This document shows, one piece after another, positions 6,881-12,961 of a stretch of DNA of 12,961 nucleotides. The DNA comes from Glacieibacterium sp038211965 (GTDB lineage Bacteria; Pseudomonadota; Alphaproteobacteria; Sphingomonadales; Sphingomonadaceae). Position 1 is the stretch's first letter; each line of letters opens with the position of its first letter. The stretch covers positions 1-12,961 of the forward strand of contig JBBQVB010000071.1 in NCBI GenBank assembly GCA_038211965.1, in the 5' to 3' direction. A program made the position numbers and the translations under genes. A model generated the notes under the pieces. The model searched no databases and was not told the DNA's origin. It saw nothing but the letters and a program-made list of their open reading frames with translations.

Positions 6881-8206
6881 TCAGTGCCGGTGGAGCCGGT
6901 CGAGGGTGCGGTCCATGCGGCGTTCGAGGAAGTTCGGGCGATAGGCGGCGCGGTAGTCGGGGGCGACGGCGGCTTCGGCGACGGGGGCCAGCGGCGCGAA
7001 GCTGGTGGTCAGTGCGGTCGTACCGCCGTCGGGCCCGGCGCGCTGGATTGCGAGCGTCAGTTCGGTGACGTGGAGGATGAAGTCGGGCGGGATCGGGCAC
7101 GGCGCTCCCTCGCGCAGCGCGCGCGCGGTCGCGGCGACGCCGAGCAATTTGTCCTGCGCGCCGACCTCGCGGCGCTTCACCGCGTTGATCAGGCGGCGCG
7201 GCAGCGACGGGCGGACCGCCAGCGTGTCGGTCGTCGTCGCGAAGCTCTTGGGCTGGCGGATCAGCGGCAGCGTCCGCCCGCCGACGCCGAACCAGCGCCC
7301 GAGCCACGGCCACGTCCGCACGCTGCGCGCCTTGCGGGCGTTGAGACTGAGTTGGCTGAAGCGCTCGAGCGTCACCGGCGACTGGTAGTGGCGGTAGGTG
7401 TCGGTCGCCAACTCGCCCTCGCTGCCGATGACGCGCATGCGGTGGTCGGCGGGCGCGGCGATGCTGCACGTCACGCGCGCCGTTACGCCGCTCAGATAGT
7501 CGATGCACGCGACCGAGAAATCAGGAGTGTCGGCGGGGTGCAGCGGCGCGTCGGTCTTGCGCGGCACAACGACCTTCGAGAACGCCGTCACCGACCGCGC
7601 CGGGCCGAACAGCGCGGCGAGCCAGACGAGGTGATAGCCGACATGCTCGAAGGTGCAGCCCGACTCGTATTCGTGGATGTACGGCCACGGCGCACCCGTG
7701 CGGCTACGCCAGCCTTCGGGCTTCATGAGATAGATGGGATTGTCGTCGAACTCGGAATAGACGAGCAGCGGCGTACCGACCGCGCCGTCGCGGATCGCCT
7801 TGCCCATCGTCTGGACGGTATCCGAAAGGAAATTGCACGGTGCCGACGCGAGTGTCAGCCCGCGCGCGGCGGCAAGGTCGAACAGCCCCCGCGCCTCGCC
7901 CAGATCGGTGGTCAGCGGCTTCTCGGAATAGACGTGCTTGCCCGCTTCGAGCGCGGCGGTGGTGACTGAAGTATGCGCGCCGATGCTCGTCAGGTTGACG
8001 ACCAGATCGACCGACGCGTCGGCGAGCAGGTCGGCGTAGCTGTCATAGACGCGCAGGCCGTAGTGACCCGCCACGATGCCGGCGCGCGCGCGGTCGATGT
8101 CGAAGACTCCGGCGATGACCAACTCGGGGTGCGCGCCGCGGGTCGTCCTGTAGTGGTCGAAGACATAGCCGCAACCGACGAAGGCAATTGTGGTTTCGGC
8201 GCTCAT
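6881..8206 (-). CDS. Gfo/Idh/MocA-family NAD(P)-dependent oxidoreductase, long form (441 aa)
   Basis: The N-terminal Rossmann domain begins with IAFVGCGYVFDHY (GxG at Gly11/Gly13). The family hallmark EKP is at residues 95-97 (HVYSEKPLTTD). The second domain contains FEHVGYHLVWL, where His188/His192 fall in the catalytic region usually written as D-x-x-x-H. These enzymes interconvert hydroxyl and keto groups on sugars, inositols or related compounds; the substrate cannot be read from the sequence. At 441 residues it is longer than the usual 330-390, with extra sequence in the C-terminal half (KARSVRTWPWLGRWFG onward) and an Arg-rich tail. The ATG overlaps the stop of the preceding oxidoreductase gene as ATGA (8203-8206), so the two are translationally coupled. 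nrdB follows after 49 bases. Any link to nucleotide metabolism is undemonstrated. Confidence 0.88.
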   Translation of the reverse strand: MSAETTIAFVGCGYVFDHYRTTRGAHPELVIAGVFDIDRARAGIVAGHYGLRVYDSYADLLADASVDLVVNLTSIGAHTSVTTAALEAGKHVYSEKPLTTDLGEARGLFDLAAARGLTLASAPCNFLSDTVQTMGKAIRDGAVGTPLLVYSEFDDNPIYLMKPEGWRSRTGAPWPYIHEYESGCTFEHVGYHLVWLAALFGPARSVTAFSKVVVPRKTDAPLHPADTPDFSVACIDYLSGVTARVTCSIAAPADHRMRVIGSEGELATDTYRHYQSPVTLERFSQLSLNARKARSVRTWPWLGRWFGVGGRTLPLIRQPKSFATTTDTLAVRPSLPRRLINAVKRREVGAQDKLLGVAATARALREGAPCPIPPDFILHVTELTLAIQRAGPDGGTTALTTSFAPLAPVAEAAVAPDYRAAYRPNFLERRMDRTLDRLHRH

Positions 8207-9273
8207 CGACTGCCGCCGTGGATCATCGCGCGGGCGCGGTCGAGCGTGTCGGCGACGGCGAGGCTGTCGGCGAGCGGCATCACCGCGCTTTCGGTCAGCC
8301 CGGCACGGACGCAGCGCGCAACCTCGTCGGCCTCGTAATGATAGCCGTTGCCCGCGAAAGGATGCGCGGTGATGCGCGGCCCACGCAAGCCGAGGCGGTC
8401 GCCGAGCTGGGCAAAGCGCTGGACCGGCCCCGACTCGCGCAGGGCCGCCTTGCGACCGAAGCCGGCGGCGGCGCGGCGGCGCGCCGTGACGCGCAGCGCC
8501 GCGACGCCGTGCGGGCGGAACACCGGCCCGGCAAGTGCGAGGCTGCCGCCGGTACCGAACACCGTGAAGTCGCTCATCGGTGCGCGCAGACTTGCGGCGA
8601 AGTGCCCGTTGACCCCGCCCGGATAGTCGAGCAGCAGCGCGGCATCCTCGTCGACACCAGTCTCACCGAGCCGTCCGTGTGCCGCGACGGTGACCGGCGT
8701 GCCGAACAGCCACTGCGCCAGCGACAGCGGATAGACCCCGAGGTGCGCCAGCGCGCCGCCACCGCGCGCCGGGTCGAAGTCGCCGTCCGTCACGTCGGGC
8801 TGCTTGCTGAAGCCAAGTGCGCCGCCGACGCTGCGTACGTCGCCGATCGCCCCACCCTCGACTTGCGCCTTGAGCGCCTGCGCGGCGGGCAGGAAGCGCG
8901 TCCACATCCCCTCCATCGCGAACACCCCCGCCGCGCGCGCGGCAGCGGCGATTTCGGCAGCATGCCCTGCAGAGCTGGCGAAGGGCTTCTCGATCAGCAC
9001 AGGGACCCCTGCGGCAATGCACGCGAGCGCGTGGTCGCGGTGCTGCGCGGGCGGCGTCGCGATATAGGCGGCGTCATAGCCTCCCGCGCCCGCCGCCTCG
9101 GCATAGCCCGCGACGGCGCGCGGGATGCGCAGCGCGCCCGCAAAGCCCTGCGCCGTATCGAGCGACCGCGACGCGACGAGCACCGCCTGCGCGTCGCGCG
9201 CGGCTGCAAGGCCCGCGACGAACTTCGCCGCGACCATGCCGGTGCCGAAGACCGCCCATCTGAAACCTGCCAT
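8203..9273 (-). CDS. Gfo/Idh/MocA-family oxidoreductase (356 aa), directly after nrdA
   Basis: The start is placed at 9273 (MAGFRWAVFGTGMVAAKFV). The frame stays open upstream to about 9432, but that would add a Pro/Arg-rich stretch overlapping nrdA, and only the inner ATG has a strong ribosome binding site (AGGGAGG, complement of 9282-9288, 8 bases away) right before the Rossmann fold. The dinucleotide loop is FGTGMVA (Gly10, Gly12). The family motif EKP is at 95-97 (VLIEKPFAS), and the substrate domain has MEGMWTRFLPA and GGGALAHLGVYPLSL with His177 in the catalytic area. This pattern resembles the dihydrodiol dehydrogenase/glucose-fructose oxidoreductase branch, so a sugar or cyclic polyol substrate is plausible. 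It shares little with the neighbouring oxidoreductase beyond the family core, so the pair need not be a recent duplication. Its stop overlaps the next start. Confidence 0.88.
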   Translation of the reverse strand: MAGFRWAVFGTGMVAAKFVAGLAAARDAQAVLVASRSLDTAQGFAGALRIPRAVAGYAEAAGAGGYDAAYIATPPAQHRDHALACIAAGVPVLIEKPFASSAGHAAEIAAAARAAGVFAMEGMWTRFLPAAQALKAQVEGGAIGDVRSVGGALGFSKQPDVTDGDFDPARGGGALAHLGVYPLSLAQWLFGTPVTVAAHGRLGETGVDEDAALLLDYPGGVNGHFAASLRAPMSDFTVFGTGGSLALAGPVFRPHGVAALRVTARRRAAAGFGRKAALRESGPVQRFAQLGDRLGLRGPRITAHPFAGNGYHYEADEVARCVRAGLTESAVMPLADSLAVADTLDRARAMIHGGSR

Positions 9274-9292
9274 ACGCCCCGCCTCCCTGCGG

Positions 9293-9414
9293 GTCAGTAA
9301 GCGGGGGGCCGGGCATCCGCGTCGTGGAATGCGGCTGCGCGGCCCCCCGCCAGCCCGCCGCTGCAACCACAGCGGCGAGTCCCGGAACTTGCGTCCCGGG
9401 GATGCCCTACTGAC
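9293..9414. repeat. Palindromic element of about 120 bases overlapping the nrdA stop codon
   Basis: The outer arms are GTCAGTA (9293-9299) with TACTGAC (9408-9414), and GGGCATCC (9311-9318) with GGATGCCC (9400-9407). On the right the two arm pieces adjoin; on the left an 11-base piece separates them. That piece, GCGGGGGGCC (9301-9310), has its own perfect 10-base partner GGCCCCCCGC (9341-9350). A third perfect stem is CGCCGCTG (9356-9363) with CAGCGGCG (9370-9377). The nrdA stop lies inside the right arm. It fills the 133-base gap between nrdA and the first oxidoreductase gene, and could terminate, attenuate or stabilise the nrdA message, or be a miniature mobile element. Confidence 0.65.
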
Positions 9415-11299
9415 AGGCAAGGCACTCGTCATAATCGTTCATCTCGACCGCGAGGTGGCGCGGCTCCGGCGTATTGTCCGCCTCGACCCCGCCGGCGAAA
9501 CCGGCGCGCTGGATCGACTTAGAACGCAGGTAATACAGCGACTTGATGCCGAGCTCCCACGCGCGGAAGTGAAGCATCAGCAGATCCCATTTCTCGATAT
9601 CGGCGGGCAGGAACAGGTTTAGGCTCTGCGCCTGGTCGATGTACGGCGTGCGGTCCCCCGCGAGCTCGAGCAGCCAGCGCTGGTCGATCTCGAACGCCGT
9701 GCGGTAGACCGCCTTCTCGTCGGTGCTCAGGAAGTCGAGGTGCTGCACCGATCCGCCCTGCTCGAGGATGGAGTTCCAGATTGCGTCGCTGTTCTTCGAT
9801 TTGGCGCTGAGCAGCTTTTCGAGGAACGGGTTGCGGATCGAGAAGCTCCCCGACAGCGTCTTGTGGGTGTAGATGTTCGCCGGGATCGGCTCGATGCACG
9901 CCGACGTACCGCCGGTGATGATACTGATGCTCGCTGTCGGCGCGATCGCCATCTTGCAGCTGAAGCGCTCCATGACGCCCATGTCGGCCGCGTCGGGGCA
10001 CGGCCCGCGCTCGATCGCGAGCTGCATCGATGCTTCGTCCACCCGCTCACGGACATGGCGGAAGATCTTGAGATTCCACGACTTTGCCATCGCACCTTCG
10101 AAGGCGATACCGCGCGCCTGGAAGAAGCTGTGGAGCCCCATGACGCCCAGCCCAACCGACCGCTCGCGCATCGCGGCATAGCTGGCGCGCGCCATCTCGG
10201 GCTCGGCGCGCGCGATGTAGTCGCTGAGCACGTTGTCGAGGAAGCGCATGACATCCTCGATGAACACCTTGTCGCTCTGCCAGTCGTCCCACATCTCGAG
10301 ATTGAGGCTCGACAGGCAGCAGACCGCAGTGCGCTCCTTGCCGTACTGGTCGATGCCGGTGGGCAGGGTGATCTCCGAGCACAGGTTCGAGGTCGAGACC
10401 TTGAGGCCGACATCGCGCTGATGCTTGGGCATCGCGTTATTCACGTGGTCGACGAAGACGATGTACGGCTCGCCGGTCGCCAGCCGCGTCTCGACGAGCT
10501 TGGTGAACAGCCCGCGCGCGTCGACGGTAGCGCGACGCTCGCCGGTCTTGGGGCTGACGAGGTGCCATTCGTCGCCCGCGCGCACGGCTTCCATGAACTT
10601 GTCGGTGACGAGGACGCCGTGGTGGAGGTTCAGGGCTTTTCTGTTGAAATCCCCCGAAGGCTTTCGAATCTCGAGGAATTCCTCAATCTCGGGGTGGTTG
10701 ATGTCGAGGTACACCGCCGCCGACCCGCGCCGCAGCGAACCCTGGCTGATCGCCAGCGTCAGCGAGTCCATGACGCGCACGAAGGGGATGATGCCGCTGG
10801 TCTTGCCGTTGAGGCCGACAGGCTCGCCGATGCCGCGGACATGGCCCCAATAGGTCCCGATACCCCCGCCGCGCGCCGCGAGCCAGACATTCTCGTTCCA
10901 CGTCCCGACGATCGCTTCGAGGCTGTCGCCGACCGAATTGAGGTAGCACGAGATCGGCAGGCCGCGCCCGGTGCCGCCGTTCGACAGCACCGGCGTCGAC
11001 GGCATGAACCATAGTTTCGAGATATAGTCGTAGAGCCGCTGCGCGTGCGGCGCGTCGTCGGCATAGGCGGCGGCGACGCGCGCGAACAGGTCCTGGTACG
11101 ACTCGCCGGGGAGCAGATAGCGGTCCTTCAAGGTCTCGCGCCCGAAATCGGTGAGCAGCGCGTCGCGACTCCGGTCGACGGTGACCGGAAAGCGCCACGG
11201 CATCACCGTCGTCGAGGTGCGCGGCGGCGCGGTCGCAGCGCGATTCTCGCTGCTGTCGGCGTCGCGTTCGGCGGTCATCGTTCCCGCACTGAAGTCCAT
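9407..11299 (-). CDS. nrdA: Class Ia ribonucleoside-diphosphate reductase, alpha (catalytic) subunit
   Basis: The protein has 630 residues from the ATG at 11297-11299, chosen because GGAG lies 6 bases upstream; a GTG at 11371 in the same frame has no such site. It reduces ribonucleoside diphosphates using a thiyl radical generated through NrdB. All catalytic residues are visible: the substrate cysteine pair Cys118 (LPISCYLNSVG) and Cys327 (TAVCCLSSLNL); Asn305, thiyl Cys307 and Glu309 (TSNLCSEITLP); the radical-relay Tyr589-Tyr590 (SLYYLRSKS); and the redox-relay cysteines in the C-terminal ECLACQ. The first ~40 residues are low-complexity and lead directly into the ten-helix domain (LLTDFGRETLKDRYLLPGE). 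The ~90-residue ATP-cone of E. coli NrdA is absent, so overall inhibition by dATP through that domain is not expected. It is followed by two oxidoreductase genes before nrdB. Confidence 0.97.
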   Translation of the reverse strand: MDFSAGTMTAERDADSSENRAATAPPRTSTTVMPWRFPVTVDRSRDALLTDFGRETLKDRYLLPGESYQDLFARVAAAYADDAPHAQRLYDYISKLWFMPSTPVLSNGGTGRGLPISCYLNSVGDSLEAIVGTWNENVWLAARGGGIGTYWGHVRGIGEPVGLNGKTSGIIPFVRVMDSLTLAISQGSLRRGSAAVYLDINHPEIEEFLEIRKPSGDFNRKALNLHHGVLVTDKFMEAVRAGDEWHLVSPKTGERRATVDARGLFTKLVETRLATGEPYIVFVDHVNNAMPKHQRDVGLKVSTSNLCSEITLPTGIDQYGKERTAVCCLSSLNLEMWDDWQSDKVFIEDVMRFLDNVLSDYIARAEPEMARASYAAMRERSVGLGVMGLHSFFQARGIAFEGAMAKSWNLKIFRHVRERVDEASMQLAIERGPCPDAADMGVMERFSCKMAIAPTASISIITGGTSACIEPIPANIYTHKTLSGSFSIRNPFLEKLLSAKSKNSDAIWNSILEQGGSVQHLDFLSTDEKAVYRTAFEIDQRWLLELAGDRTPYIDQAQSLNLFLPADIEKWDLLMLHFRAWELGIKSLYYLRSKSIQRAGFAGGVEADNTPEPRHLAVEMNDYDECLACQ

Positions 11300-11404
11300 C
11301 ACGCTCTCCACTAAGTCTGCCGCCGCTGTCTTGGAACCGTCATCGTTGGACCTTCGACTCGCCCGCGTCACGCGCTCATCAGCGCCAACGCCGAACCATC
11401 CCCG

Positions 11405-11413
11405 ATATCCACA
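11405..11413 (+). promoter_or_regulatory. DnaA-box-like 9-mer upstream of nrdA
   Basis: ATATCCACA matches the consensus TTATCCACA at eight of nine bases. It lies 12 bases from the SOS-type box and about 105 bases before the nrdA start. DnaA is known to control nrdAB in E. coli, so the position makes sense, but a single 8/9 match is weak evidence. Confidence 0.3.
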
Positions 11414-11424
11414 GGCGAGGCAAT

Positions 11425-11439
11425 GTTCTTCTTACGTTC
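11425..11439. promoter_or_regulatory. SOS (LexA) box of the alphaproteobacterial type upstream of nrdA
   Basis: The sequence GTTC-TTCTTAC-GTTC is an exact GTTC-N7-GTTC direct repeat, the LexA-binding pattern established for alphaproteobacteria such as Rhodobacter, Sinorhizobium and Caulobacter. It reads on the + strand and lies about 126 bases upstream of the nrdA ATG on the - strand. A third GTTC follows at 11442-11445. LexA repression of the reductase, lifted on DNA damage, is the natural reading. The box lies downstream of the best -35/-10 pair I can see, so either a closer promoter exists or the box blocks elongation. Confidence 0.55.
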
Positions 11440-11557
11440 TAGTTCGGCGGGACTGGCGCGTGGTCGACCGGATCGATCCCGGAGCTACCACCGCTTGTGC
11501 CAAGCCTCGTATTCCCCGCTACGAATAGTGCCTGAACGCGCGAGCGGCGCAAGCCTT

Positions 11558-11585
11558 AATATAGGAAATTCGAGATGGCGAACAA
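11558..11585 (-). promoter_or_regulatory. Candidate sigma70-like promoter for nrdA
   Basis: On the - strand TTGTTC (complement of 11580-11585) and TATATT (complement of 11558-11563) are separated by 16 bases. The -10 matches TATAAT at five of six positions and the -35 begins TTG. The stretch is AT-rich within a GC-rich region. Transcription would start near 11551, giving a leader of about 250 bases before nrdA. Confidence 0.45.
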
Positions 11586-11620
11586 GTCCAGCCGGTTGGA
11601 ACGGCGGGTGCAGGCAGCAT

Positions 11621-11642
11621 AGAAACTCGGGGACTTGCCGAG
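11621..11642 (-). terminator. Small terminator-like hairpin behind the serine hydrolase gene
   Basis: On the - strand CTCGG and CCGAG (11638-11642 and 11626-11630) form a 5-base stem with a 7-base loop, followed by TTTCT (complement of 11621-11625). It begins three bases after the hydrolase stop codon. The stem is short and the T-run is interrupted, so read-through toward nrdA is possible. Confidence 0.3.
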
Positions 11643-11645
11643 GTG

Positions 11646-12926
11646 TCAGGGCGTCGCAGCGAGGTCGGCGAGCAGTGCCTCCTCGAACGCCGGAAACGCC
11701 GAATGGTGGCCCGGATAGCGTGCCGGGTCGGCGGCCGTGCCGGTAATCGCATAGGCGATGACGCGCCGCCGCGCCGAGTCGATCCAAAGGCCGCTGTAAA
11801 GTCCATAGGCCTCGCCGAGATGCCCATGCCAGCGCAGCCGCCGCCTCGCGACGGGCTGATCGCCCTCCCCCGCCGCGCCGACGAGACACTGTACGCCGAG
11901 GCCCCAGCAGCGCATCTGGCCGTGATAGGTCTCGCCCGCCGGGCCGTCGCGCCATACCGGCGCAAACATCGCATCGACGCTCGGCCGGCGCAGCAGCCGC
12001 GCCCCGTCGACCGTGCCGCCGCCGAGGAGCAGGCGGCCGATCTTCACAAGGTCCCGCACGCTGATTCGAAGGCCGCCCTGCGGCGAGAACAGGGTGCCGT
12101 TGTCGCCGGGGCGGTAGCTGGCGAGATCGCACGCCGCGCCGGAAGGCACGCGCACCGGGCAGGCGGGCGCGACGCCGCGCAGGTCGTCGATCTGCGCCAC
12201 CCACGGCCCCGTCGGGTCCCACGCCGTCTCGTCGCGACCCTTGCGATAGAGCACGGCGGCGCGTGACACCGTCGCTGGCGAGCAGCCCGACCAGTTGAAG
12301 CAGGCATCGAGCTTCAGCGGCACGAAGACCAGGCGTGTCATCAATCGGTCGAAGCGTTCGCCGGTCGCGGCCTCCATGACGCTCGCGATGACACCGGTAT
12401 TGATGTTGGCGTAGCTGAAACGCGCGCCGGGCGCGGCGCTCCAGTGGTCGGGAGTCAGCGCGTCCTGCAGGCGGGTCCCGAGGGTGAAGCTGTAGCCGCT
12501 GGCATCGTCGAGGCCCGACGTGTGGCTGAGCAGTTGGCGCAGCGTCACCGGAGCGTCCGGAAACGCCGGATTGCGCAGCCGCCAGCCGAGGTACGCCGCC
12601 ACGTCGCGGTCGAGATCGAGCGTCCCGGCCTCGACCAGCCGCATGGCGCCGATCGCGGTGACGAGCTTCGACACCGACGCGACGCGCACCGGGGTATCGG
12701 GGGTCATCGAACGCTCGCGAGTCGGATCGCCAGCGTCGATGACGGCGCGGCCCCAAGCATGGGCGCGCATGACACCGCTTGGCCCAGCTACGACGACGGC
12801 CAGCCCGGCCAATTCGGGCGCGTCGACGGTGCGCCCGGCGACAAGTTCGGCGAGCGGTAAGGCTTCAGCCGCGACGAGCGGCGCTGCGAGCGCCACCACC
12901 GCGGCGAGCACTACGCCCCCCCTCAT
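11646..12926 (-). CDS. Exported serine hydrolase, beta-lactamase/class C (PF00144-type) family
   Basis: The protein has 426 residues. Residues 1-20 (MRGGVVLAAVVALAAPLVAA) form a signal peptide with a likely signal peptidase I site around VAA-EA, so it acts in the periplasm. The three family motifs are present: S-x-x-K as Ser84-Val-Ser-Lys87 (RVASVSKLVTA), Y-x-N as Tyr172-Ala-Asn174 (FSYANIN), and H-x-G as His369-Leu-Gly371 (WHGHLGEAYG). LLSHTSGLD at 132-140 is another hallmark. Members include class C beta-lactamases, D-aminopeptidases, carboxylesterases and penicillin-binding-like proteins. The insert between residues 210 and 270 contains four cysteines (209, 215, 256, 266) that may form disulfides. 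Nothing marks it as a true resistance enzyme and no ampR-like regulator is next to it. No good ribosome binding site precedes the ATG; a GTG at codon 6 behind the G-run is an alternative start. Confidence 0.88.
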   Translation of the reverse strand: MRGGVVLAAVVALAAPLVAAEALPLAELVAGRTVDAPELAGLAVVVAGPSGVMRAHAWGRAVIDAGDPTRERSMTPDTPVRVASVSKLVTAIGAMRLVEAGTLDLDRDVAAYLGWRLRNPAFPDAPVTLRQLLSHTSGLDDASGYSFTLGTRLQDALTPDHWSAAPGARFSYANINTGVIASVMEAATGERFDRLMTRLVFVPLKLDACFNWSGCSPATVSRAAVLYRKGRDETAWDPTGPWVAQIDDLRGVAPACPVRVPSGAACDLASYRPGDNGTLFSPQGGLRISVRDLVKIGRLLLGGGTVDGARLLRRPSVDAMFAPVWRDGPAGETYHGQMRCWGLGVQCLVGAAGEGDQPVARRRLRWHGHLGEAYGLYSGLWIDSARRRVIAYAITGTAADPARYPGHHSAFPAFEEALLADLAATP

Positions 12927-12961
12927 GCAAACAGAAAACCCTGGAAATTCAAAAGCTTCGA

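Larger units (their letters stand above)
11300..11645 (-). other. Leader and intergenic region between the serine hydrolase gene and nrdA
   Basis: This gap of about 350 bases has no convincing gene. Reading along the - strand, it holds a small terminator-like hairpin behind the hydrolase gene (11621-11642), a promoter-like pair (11558-11585), a GTTC-N7-GTTC box (11425-11439) and a DnaA-box-like 9-mer (11405-11413). If the promoter is right, the nrdA leader is about 250 bases long. CAAGTCC (11583-11589) and GGACTTG (11631-11637) form a perfect 7-base inverted repeat that overlaps the -35 candidate. I looked for NrdR-type boxes and saw none that were convincing. Confidence 0.6.

Noticed and set aside
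9274..9432. Longer N-terminus for the oxidoreductase that begins at 9273
   Set aside because: It would run through the hairpin element and into nrdA; the Rossmann fold and the strong ribosome binding site both point to 9273.
9740..11014. A 424-codon open frame on the + strand opposite nrdA
   Set aside because: It is an antisense shadow of a gene whose catalytic residues are all present; no ribosome binding site or domain supports it.
11300..11371. Longer nrdA starting at a GTG at 11371
   Set aside because: No ribosome binding site precedes it, while GGAG lies 6 bases before the ATG at 11297-11299.
11300..11645. NrdR boxes upstream of nrdA
   Set aside because: I searched the gap for the AT-rich palindromic 16-mers typical of NrdR and found no acceptable pair.
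11646..12926. Calling the serine hydrolase a beta-lactam resistance gene
   Set aside because: The three motifs are shared by esterases and peptidases of the same fold, and there is no AmpR-type regulator or other resistance context.

Overview
The window looks like chromosomal DNA from a GC-rich alphaproteobacterium, most likely a sphingomonad. The basis is gene content and style: strong G/C preference at third codon positions, a class I ketol-acid reductoisomerase of 339 residues, a class Ia ribonucleotide reductase large subunit ending in CLACQ, an intergenic GC-rich palindromic repeat of a type I associate with sphingomonads, and a GTTC-N7-GTTC motif of the alphaproteobacterial LexA type. 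The genus assignment is inference; no rRNA or marker gene is present.

Left part (1-2692, + strand): a branched-chain amino acid operon. It holds the 3' end of ilvB (acetolactate synthase large subunit), an unrelated membrane-anchored protein gene of much lower GC, ilvN (small subunit) and ilvC. The foreign-looking gene sits exactly between ilvB and ilvN and has 4-base stop/start overlaps with both. A 139-base imperfect palindrome fills most of the ilvN-ilvC gap.

Middle part (2957-5666, + strand): a two-gene unit. The first gene encodes a cytosolic-looking haem peroxidase of the animal-type (peroxidase-cyclooxygenase) superfamily. The second, 31 bases downstream, encodes a 332-residue protein that I do not recognise and that carries an HHVLPW motif. 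The unit converges on the next block, with a two-part hairpin between them.

Right part (11299 down to 5776, - strand): ribonucleotide reductase genes in an unusual order, nrdA, two Gfo/Idh/MocA-family oxidoreductases overlapping by four bases, then nrdB. Neither RNR subunit shows an N-terminal ATP-cone. Upstream of nrdA lie a plausible sigma70-like promoter, a perfect GTTC-N7-GTTC SOS-type box and a near-match DnaA box. A palindrome of about 120 bases overlaps the nrdA stop codon. At the right edge, also on the - strand, is an exported serine hydrolase of the beta-lactamase/class C fold.

There are no tRNA or rRNA genes, CRISPR arrays, transposases or phage genes in the window. The most unusual observations are the gene inserted between ilvB and ilvN, the nrdA-oxidoreductase-oxidoreductase-nrdB arrangement with its SOS-type box, and the peroxidase/HHVLPW pair.
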